Of a stretch of 53,427 nt of DNA, positions 47,574 to 53,427 are shown in pieces (the stretch's first letter is position 1; every line of letters begins with the position of its first letter). The DNA is from CAYQJS01 sp964417895. Its GTDB lineage: Bacteria; Chloroflexota; UBA6077; SHYK01. The translations under genes and the position numbers were made by a program. The notes under the pieces were generated by a model. That model was not told where the DNA came from. It saw only the letters and a program-made list of their open reading frames with translations, and made no database searches. The stretch covers positions 1-53,427 of the forward strand of contig CAYQJS010000040.1 in NCBI GenBank assembly GCA_964417895.1, given 5' to 3'.

Positions 47574-49310
47574 ATGCAGAATCGCGGGTCGGCGGTTTCA
47601 CGCTTCCTGAACGCCGGGCGAAGGATCGCGCCTGTTGGCCTAGCGATGCTGCTCGGAGCGGCCTGTGGGCCTGCCGGCCCCGCGCCCGCCGGCGAGCGGT
47701 CAGCCTCTGGTTCCGCACCCGAGGCGCCGAGAGTCCTCCGCTTGGGTGCCCGTGAGGAGCCGCGAGAGAACCTGGGCATTGTGAGCGCTGGCGGCACTGG
47801 CACGAGCGAGTTCGCCTTCTTCTTCTCCGCTGGCCTGACGGTCTTCGACGCCAACGGTGTGCTCCAGCCGCGGCTGGCCCAGAAGGTTCCGAGAGTCGAG
47901 GATGGCGACTGGACGATCCTTCCCGATGGCGGCATGGAGGTCACGTGGAAGCTGCATCCCAACGGGGTGTGGCAGGACGGCGCGCCGCTGACCGCGGCTG
48001 ACTATGAGTTCGGCGGCCGGCTGCTGTTCGATCGAGCGATCCCTGCCATCGGGCGAGACGGCTACACCTCAACCAATATCGCCAGCGTGACCGCCTTGGA
48101 CTCACAGACGCTGGTGGTGCACTGGAAACGGCCCTATCTTTACGCTAACGCATCAGCGCCCAACGCCCTGCCACCGATCCCTCGCCACCTGCTGCTGGAC
48201 CTATACGAGAAGGGCGACCCGGAGCGTTTCATCCACAACCCGTACTGGACCACTGAGTACGTGGGGGTGGGACCCTTCCGCCTGACGCACTGGGCAGAGG
48301 GAAGCTCGATCGAGGGGGTCGCTTTCGACCAGTACATCCTCGGTCGGCCGAAAGTTGATCGCATCATCGTTCGCCTCATTCCGGATCTCAATACTCTGAC
48401 CGTGAATCTCCTCGCCGGTGAGATTGACTTAATCACGGTCGGCAACATCCGCCTCGGGGAGCTAAAGACAATTACCGAGCGCTGGGGAGTAACGGGCGAG
48501 GGTACCGGGGTCCCCATTCTCCAGGGCACCCGGGCGCTGTGGCCGCAGTTCCGCGAGGCCAATGCCCCCTGGGCCAGCAACACACGCGTGCGGGAAGCGA
48601 TGTGGTACATGCTCGACCGCCAGAGTCTGTCCGACGTACTGATGCTCGGCTTCTCGGGACCCGCTGACGCGCTCATCGATGCCGGGGACCCCACATGGCC
48701 TGTGCTCGAGCAGCGTGGCCTAAAGCGGCGACCGTTCGACCTCGGCCAGGCCCAACGGCTGATGGCCGAAGCAGGCTGGAATCGCAGCGCGGACGGCATG
48801 TATCGGGACAGCAGCGGATCTCCCTTTACCGTCGAGGTGCGCGGCGGAAGCGACTACGCTCAGGAGATCACCATTGTCACTGCCCAGTGGAAGGAAGCCG
48901 GGCTGGACTCGGTCCTGTACGTGATCCCGGATTCCACGGCCAATCAGCGTGAACTCCAGGCCACCTTCCCGGGCGTCCTGGCCACCGGTGGTGGCAGCTT
49001 CGATGGCTTCATTGACGCCAGCATCGCCACCGCAGACAACCGCTGGTCTGGCAGCAACCGCGGCGCCTACCGGAGCGCGACGATGGAGCGGCTGTTCCAA
49101 GAGTGGCAGGCCAATCAGTTCGTGGAAGCGCAGCGTCTGCCCCGGCAAGCCGACATCTTGAAGCTCGTCAACGATGAAGTCGTGGCCATCCAGCTGTACT
49201 ACAATGCTCGTCCGCAGGCCTGGTCCAAGCGGGTTCGCGGGCCGGGGCCTTACCAGACTCCACTAACCTTGCAGACTTCATGGAACATCCATGAGTGGGA
49301 GGTGTTGTAG
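47574..49310 (+). CDS. ABC-type family-5 solute-binding lipoprotein next to an amidohydrolase
   Basis: The 578-residue SBP has the leader ending LAMLLGAACGP (lipobox LGAAC), then MEVTWKLHPNGVWQDGAPLT, GVGPFRLTHWAEGSS and VREAMWYMLDRQSL. The ATG at 47574 is preceded by GAGGAGGTGA. It ends WNIHEWEVL, close to the two convergent SBPs at 8128-11616. The amidohydrolase gene starts 5 nt after its stop, so ligand capture and hydrolysis are probably co-expressed. The gap 47338-47573 has no gene. No ABC membrane genes nearby. Confidence 0.88.
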   Translation: MQNRGSAVSRFLNAGRRIAPVGLAMLLGAACGPAGPAPAGERSASGSAPEAPRVLRLGAREEPRENLGIVSAGGTGTSEFAFFFSAGLTVFDANGVLQPRLAQKVPRVEDGDWTILPDGGMEVTWKLHPNGVWQDGAPLTAADYEFGGRLLFDRAIPAIGRDGYTSTNIASVTALDSQTLVVHWKRPYLYANASAPNALPPIPRHLLLDLYEKGDPERFIHNPYWTTEYVGVGPFRLTHWAEGSSIEGVAFDQYILGRPKVDRIIVRLIPDLNTLTVNLLAGEIDLITVGNIRLGELKTITERWGVTGEGTGVPILQGTRALWPQFREANAPWASNTRVREAMWYMLDRQSLSDVLMLGFSGPADALIDAGDPTWPVLEQRGLKRRPFDLGQAQRLMAEAGWNRSADGMYRDSSGSPFTVEVRGGSDYAQEITIVTAQWKEAGLDSVLYVIPDSTANQRELQATFPGVLATGGGSFDGFIDASIATADNRWSGSNRGAYRSATMERLFQEWQANQFVEAQRLPRQADILKLVNDEVVAIQLYYNARPQAWSKRVRGPGPYQTPLTLQTSWNIHEWEVL

Positions 49311-49315
49311 CTGCT

Positions 49316-50422
49316 ATGAGTCTCGACGCCGCAGACAGAATCCGCATCTCGGCTGACTCTCACATGTCTGAGCCGCTCGATCTGTTCGAGAAGGGGCTCC
49401 CTGAACAGTTCAGGGAGTACGCCATCCACATTCGCCACCAGTACGGCAGCGGGTTCTATGCGCGCCGTGGTGGCTACGAGCCCGCAGAGCGGCTCAAGGA
49501 CATGGCTCGCGACGGTATCGTGGCCGAGGTGCTCTATCCGACGTTCGCCAAGGACATGTACCACGAGGACCGGCCGCCGGAGGCGAGCGAGGCCTGTGCG
49601 TCCGTCTACAACGACTGGATGATAGAGTTCTGCCAGGAAGGCCCTGATCGGTTGTGGGGGCAGGCGGAGATCTGCCTGTGGGACATTGACCGAGCTATCA
49701 AAGAGCTTGAACGTACCAGGAGGGCCGGGCTCGTCGGCGCGACCATCTGGATGGTCCCACCGTCGGACGTTCCGTTCAGCTCAGACCATTACGATAGGTT
49801 CTGGGCGGCCGCTCAGGATCTCGCGATGCCCGTCAGCATGCATATCAATACCGGCTTCGGCCGCTACGATGCCCGAGAGCGTGGAACTAACTCGACACTC
49901 AATCGAATCGCGAGTCTGAAGCGCACGGCGATGGGACACAAGCAGGTGACCGCAGACGCGCTGACTGACATAATCTGTTCGGGCGTGTGCGAGCGCTATC
50001 CCGGGCTGAAGATAATCGTGGCCGAGATCGAAATTGGCTGGATCCCGTTCTGGCTCGAGGAGATGGACAAGCGGTGCAGGCGGTGGGATCTACCCATGAA
50101 GCCCAGCGAGTACTTCTACCGCCAGTGCTACTCGACCTTCACCGAGGACCCAGTGGGAGGCCGGCTCCTCGAGTGGTACGGGCAGGACAACTTCATGTGG
50201 TCCACCGATTACCCTCACGTGGGCACGGGCGATATCTGGCTTTACTCCGACGAGGTAATCGAGCAGACGCTGGGGCAGCTCAAGCCTGAAGTGCGGGCGA
50301 AGGTGCTTCGCGAGAATGTGGCCATGCTTTACGGGAAGCCGATCCCGGCGCCCATGCCAGAGCCCGAGCCAGACTCAAGTTTGGAGGAGTGGCGCAACAG
50401 CCGAACACTCGCGGGCGTTTAA
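49316..50422 (+). CDS. Amidohydrolase family (amidohydrolase-2) metal-dependent hydrolase
   Basis: The 368-residue protein starts with ISADSHMSEPLDLF (Asp-x-His metal site), has MPVSMHINTGFGRY (barrel His), a metal/acid region EIEIGWIPFWLEEMD and ends with STDYPHVGTGDIW (Asp for catalysis). This matches the amidohydrolase-2 branch, which includes decarboxylases and C-N or C-C hydrolases of aromatic acids. The ATG 49316 is used; GGGAGGTG lies 13 nt upstream, a long spacing. It is 5 nt after the SBP gene. Convergent with the next SBP. Confidence 0.85.
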   Translation: MSLDAADRIRISADSHMSEPLDLFEKGLPEQFREYAIHIRHQYGSGFYARRGGYEPAERLKDMARDGIVAEVLYPTFAKDMYHEDRPPEASEACASVYNDWMIEFCQEGPDRLWGQAEICLWDIDRAIKELERTRRAGLVGATIWMVPPSDVPFSSDHYDRFWAAAQDLAMPVSMHINTGFGRYDARERGTNSTLNRIASLKRTAMGHKQVTADALTDIICSGVCERYPGLKIIVAEIEIGWIPFWLEEMDKRCRRWDLPMKPSEYFYRQCYSTFTEDPVGGRLLEWYGQDNFMWSTDYPHVGTGDIWLYSDEVIEQTLGQLKPEVRAKVLRENVAMLYGKPIPAPMPEPEPDSSLEEWRNSRTLAGV

Positions 50423-50464
50423 CGTGGTTCACGTTTAAGGTCCGGGAAGAAATTCGCATCACTA

Positions 50465-52174
50465 CTATCGTGTAACGTCCCACAGATGAGCGAACGATGC
50501 GTCGCTCCTGTAGGTGTCCAGTTGGCGGTTCTGCAGGCGATTGCTCATCAGTGTGTTGTAGGCGCCTCGGAACAGCCCCATCCACACGGCTTCCTCCGTC
50601 TCGATGCGAATGGCCTCGCGGAGCGGCTGGACTCGCTCCCGAAGCGGCACAGTGGTGATGAATCGCTCGAGCAGCGCGTCCAGCTCGGGATTCATGTAAC
50701 GCGACCGATTGGGTCCATTGAACCGAGTCTGCGCCGTCCGGGCCTGGGAGCTATGGAAGCAATTGACCACGCGATCGTAGGTGCTCGTGCATGCCGACAG
50801 GAAAAACGTCGGGAACTCGGATACATACTGTCGGTCGGACGCCTGGTGCGGGGGCACCATGAAGGGCGTCACATCGAGCCCCAGCCTCCTCCAATAGTCT
50901 GCTACCACGAGCGTGGCGCGCACTCGCTCCTGGGGATCCGACTCCAACGCCCGGATGTCGAACGAGAGCCGCCCTCCACTGGGATCCAGATAGAGCCCGT
51001 CCCCACCCTTCCGAAGGCCGATTCCTTCCAGCATCTGCGCGGCTTTGCGCGGGTCGTACTCGTAGCGCGCAGTGGCATCCTGGACAAAATCATGCTCGGA
51101 CATGGCCTGCGAAACGATCGAATGCGAGATGCCCCCTCCGCCGAGCATGATGGTGTCCACCATCTCCTGGCGGTCCATGGCGTGGAGCAAGGCACGCCGG
51201 AATTGAGCGTTCAGAACCAGGGGTAACGCCGGATCCAACATCTGGGGGAAGATGGCGACGTTGCCAGTAGTGAATTGACTCGTCACCACGCGACCGTCCC
51301 GCCAGCGCTCCCGTAGCTGCGCTGCCTGATCCGGAGCCATTGATGCATCGATGTTGGTGTCCACCTCCCCAGCGAGCACCTGGGCCATCATGGCCGAGGC
51401 GTCGCCAATGAACCTCACTTCGACTTCATCCAGCCTGGGCCGGCCCAGCACGTAGTCGTCGAACCTCTCGAACAGAATATGGCTACCCCGCACGTATTCC
51501 TTGAGCTTGAACGGGCCGGCCCCGATGAAGCCATCCGTCCAGTAGCTGTGCGTGGCGAACCGCCCCCGGTCCTCTGTGTAGGCCTGCGCGAGCAGATGTT
51601 TGGGCAGCAGTTGGTCCGATGACGCGAACCAGACATCGGCTTCGATGTGGGGACGCTTCCAACGGATCGTCACCGACAGGGAGTCGGTGGCGTCGATGCT
51701 CTCCACGTCGTTCCACGGGGCCAGCGAGCTTCGCATACCAAGATCCTTGTCCTGTGCGATCTCCGCCCCGAATGTGAGATCCGCCATGGTGACCTCGACT
51801 CCATCGTGCCACCTGGCATTCGGCTTGAGCTTCCAGATCGTCTCCATCCGTCCGTCGGGAAAGAGCCTCCAGAGCCCGTTCTCCAACGTGGGCACGGCCT
51901 CAGCGAGCTGGGGGTGCAACACCTGCTGGTCGTCGAACATACCGAGCCCGGCGTGCACGAACGAAGCGATCTCCTTGCCCTCACTTCCCACCGGCAGTGC
52001 GCTCACCGACCCGACGTCCGTAATGACCCACGCCGCAACGACGCGCTTCTTCGCGGCAGGCGGATTTCCGCCGTCACGAGCTGCTTGCGTATCAGGGCCG
52101 ACGGCCGGACCGCACGCCACGAGCAGCGTGGCAAGGATAACGCTAATAATGGTCATTCGCTGCGCACTACCCAT
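50465..52174 (-). CDS. ABC-type family-5 solute-binding lipoprotein
   Basis: The 569-residue SBP begins MGSAQRMTIISVILATLLVAC (lipobox LLVAC, shown in short), followed by LFPDGRMETIWKLKPNARWH, GAGPFKLKEYVRGSHILF and FRRALLHAMDRQEMVDTIM. It is the closest intact relative of the decayed gene at 385-1600. The C-terminus (LWDVTR) lacks HEWE. GGGAGG stands 8 nt before the ATG. A second amidohydrolase gene lies upstream on the same strand (stop at 52252), so the two may form an operon in the order amidohydrolase-SBP. Confidence 0.88.
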   Translation of the reverse strand: MGSAQRMTIISVILATLLVACGPAVGPDTQAARDGGNPPAAKKRVVAAWVITDVGSVSALPVGSEGKEIASFVHAGLGMFDDQQVLHPQLAEAVPTLENGLWRLFPDGRMETIWKLKPNARWHDGVEVTMADLTFGAEIAQDKDLGMRSSLAPWNDVESIDATDSLSVTIRWKRPHIEADVWFASSDQLLPKHLLAQAYTEDRGRFATHSYWTDGFIGAGPFKLKEYVRGSHILFERFDDYVLGRPRLDEVEVRFIGDASAMMAQVLAGEVDTNIDASMAPDQAAQLRERWRDGRVVTSQFTTGNVAIFPQMLDPALPLVLNAQFRRALLHAMDRQEMVDTIMLGGGGISHSIVSQAMSEHDFVQDATARYEYDPRKAAQMLEGIGLRKGGDGLYLDPSGGRLSFDIRALESDPQERVRATLVVADYWRRLGLDVTPFMVPPHQASDRQYVSEFPTFFLSACTSTYDRVVNCFHSSQARTAQTRFNGPNRSRYMNPELDALLERFITTVPLRERVQPLREAIRIETEEAVWMGLFRGAYNTLMSNRLQNRQLDTYRSDASFAHLWDVTR

Positions 52175-52251
52175 TAGATTGGACCTCCCACAGGCCAGCG
52201 GAGGCTAGAAACGCACGCAAGATCAACGGATTCCGGGCGACACCTTGCCGG

Positions 52252-53286
52252 CTACAGCGCATAGAGCTCCCGCGCGTTCCTCGATACGATGCGGTCCACA
52301 ACGTCCGGGGCGATCTCATCGCGCTGGGCCCTATCGACGACCACCTGGTGGGCAGGCAGCTCTCGCAGCAGATGGCCATAATCGGTGGCCATCATGAGCC
52401 AGTCTGCGCCGCCATAGCGATCAACCAGTGGAGGGAGCTCATCCTCGGTGTCGGCAGCGACATAGAAGCGGTTGGCTTTCACAAAGGTGGAATCGAAATC
52501 ACCCTCCTGCTTGGCGGTTCGCCTGATCTCCTTGAGGGCGTAGGGTACCCACGAAACGCCCGCCTCGATGAAGCCCCAACGGAGCCGTGGGAAAATCTGC
52601 GGGACGCCGTCGCCCGCCAGGGACATGAACGCCGAAATCGGGGTCAGGTGCAGGAACGGAACGGTCTCGCCGATGTCAGAAACGTACGTGTGAGGGCTGG
52701 TATGGAAGCAGATCGGAAGATCGAGGCGCTCCGCCTCGGCGTAGAGCGGGTAGAAATAGGGGTGGCTGGCGGCCCGATCGTATTCGACGCCCTTCTTGAA
52801 CACCGCGCAGGCTCCGTTCTCCTTCGCCCATTCCAGCTCGGCTACGGCTCTGTCCATACTGAGGACCGGTGGGATGTAAGCCCAGCGCAGACGGCCTCCA
52901 GTTCCCGATGTCTTATCCGCGAGCCAGCGGTTGTAGGCCCCGTACACGGCGGTCTCGACTTCGGGTCGGGGCTGTGTCGGATAGAGGAGCGCCGACGGAT
53001 AGATCACCTGCACCTCCACCCCGAGCTCATCCATGTGGCGTAGCCGCGCCGGGACGTCGCGTAGCTCACGGGACTCATCCGTCGTGCCGCTATGGCCGTG
53101 GTAGCGCTGCAAGCGCGTGTTGCCGGCCGTGACCAGCAGCTTGTGGTGATTCCCCTGCCCGGCCCTGAAGCCACCTACCCCGGGCGGGTCGAGCAGCACC
53201 GGCCGGTAACGCTCCTCGGAGGGTAAGACGTAGGTCCAGGTCTCCTCGGTCTCGTCAACATGCGCGTCCGCGTCTATAAATCCCAT
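52252..53286 (-). CDS. Amidohydrolase family (amidohydrolase-2) metal-dependent hydrolase
   Basis: The 344-residue protein starts GFIDADAHVDETEETW (Asp-x-His), has DLPICFHTSPHTYVSDIGE (barrel His), FIEAGVSWVPYALKEI and LMMATDYGHLLRELP (catalytic Asp). It is a different branch from the one at 49316 but of the same amidohydrolase-2 type. GGGGAGGA lies 7 nt ahead of the ATG at 53286. It precedes the SBP gene by 77 nt on the same strand. Upstream (53287-53427) is noncoding and ends in a repeated motif. Confidence 0.85.
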   Translation of the reverse strand: MGFIDADAHVDETEETWTYVLPSEERYRPVLLDPPGVGGFRAGQGNHHKLLVTAGNTRLQRYHGHSGTTDESRELRDVPARLRHMDELGVEVQVIYPSALLYPTQPRPEVETAVYGAYNRWLADKTSGTGGRLRWAYIPPVLSMDRAVAELEWAKENGACAVFKKGVEYDRAASHPYFYPLYAEAERLDLPICFHTSPHTYVSDIGETVPFLHLTPISAFMSLAGDGVPQIFPRLRWGFIEAGVSWVPYALKEIRRTAKQEGDFDSTFVKANRFYVAADTEDELPPLVDRYGGADWLMMATDYGHLLRELPAHQVVVDRAQRDEIAPDVVDRIVSRNARELYAL

Positions 53287-53379
53287 GGCATCGTCCTCCC
53301 CTGTCCCTCAAGCCGCATTCTGCGGGCCATTCTGCAACCGTGATCACCGTTCGTCAAATCTAGGGCGGGACGATGTCGT

Positions 53380-53427
53380 GGGTCTGAGAATTTGTCCGCC
53401 CTAACGGGTCTGTGATTCTGTCCTCCC
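53380..53427. repeat. Two 22-bp direct repeats at the window edge, possible IS end
   Basis: GGGTCTGAGAATTTGTCCGC(CC) at 53380-53401 and GGGTCTGTGATTCTGTCCTC(CC) at 53406-53427 match at 18 of 22 positions. Multiple short terminal repeats of this kind occur at the ends of some IS elements (e.g. IS21-like). The neighbouring sequence is outside the window. Confidence 0.4.

Noticed and set aside
1..53427. CRISPR array, tRNA or rRNA genes
   Set aside because: No regularly spaced direct repeats with unique spacers, no cloverleaf with a CCA-type end and no rRNA-like sequence were seen by eye; a tRNA or covariance-model scan would settle it.

Overview
This is a high-GC stretch of bacterial chromosome with bacterial lipoprotein signals, a complete-looking division/cell-wall (dcw) gene array, an L10-leader ribosomal operon and many short palindromic or MITE-like repeats. 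No marker names the lineage. The dcw layout, the many family-5 solute-binding lipoproteins, and the HEPN, amidohydrolase, cupin and GYD genes would suit an uncultivated Chloroflexota-like bacterium; that is inference. A run of Ns at 39563-39572 shows it is draft, probably metagenomic, sequence, so single-base frameshifts must be read with care.

Layout. 1-16.2 kb is accessory: the tail of a HEPN gene, a decayed family-5 solute-binding protein (SBP), a YeeE/YedE transporter pair divergent from a tungsten aldehyde oxidoreductase plus its four-cluster ferredoxin, GYD, ornithine-cyclodeaminase-like and DoxX proteins, two SBPs facing tail to tail, then rplJ-rplL behind an L10 leader with an attenuator, a cupin, a lipoprotein, tyrA and an M50 protease. 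16.2-20.9 kb is an arginine operon, argC-argJ-argB-small ORF-argD. From 42.0 kb down to 21.0 kb every gene is on the minus strand: mraZ-rsmH-ftsL-ftsI-murF-mraY-murD-ftsW-murC-murB-ftsQ-ftsA-ftsZ-yggS-yggT, a VapBC-like toxin-antitoxin pair, then hisS-prfA-prmC-tsaC-rpiB. murE and murG are missing from this array. 42.1-53.4 kb is accessory again: three more SBPs, two amidohydrolases, an IS3-type remnant inside a broken membrane-protein gene, a LysM protein, a DUF421 protein and a cupin.

Themes. (1) Six SBP genes, one decayed and one frameshifted, occur with no ABC permease or ATPase in the window; two intact ones adjoin amidohydrolases, suggesting capture-and-hydrolysis modules. (2) Short repeats have shaped coding regions: a 169-bp terminal-inverted-repeat element lies in frame inside prmC, repeat-like DNA encodes the N-termini of prmC, argJ and argB, and repeats provide or abut the stop codons of argD and the ferredoxin gene. 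(3) The division genes carry oddities: ftsA seems to lack any ATG/GTG/TTG start that keeps its first nucleotide-binding motif, ftsZ has Arg in the GGGTGTG tubulin signature, and ftsI is broken by a scaffold gap flanked by TetR-like sequence. (4) Regulation is readable at the L10 leader (terminator versus a competing 10-bp helix), at four decameric MraZ boxes and at a palindrome before vapB.
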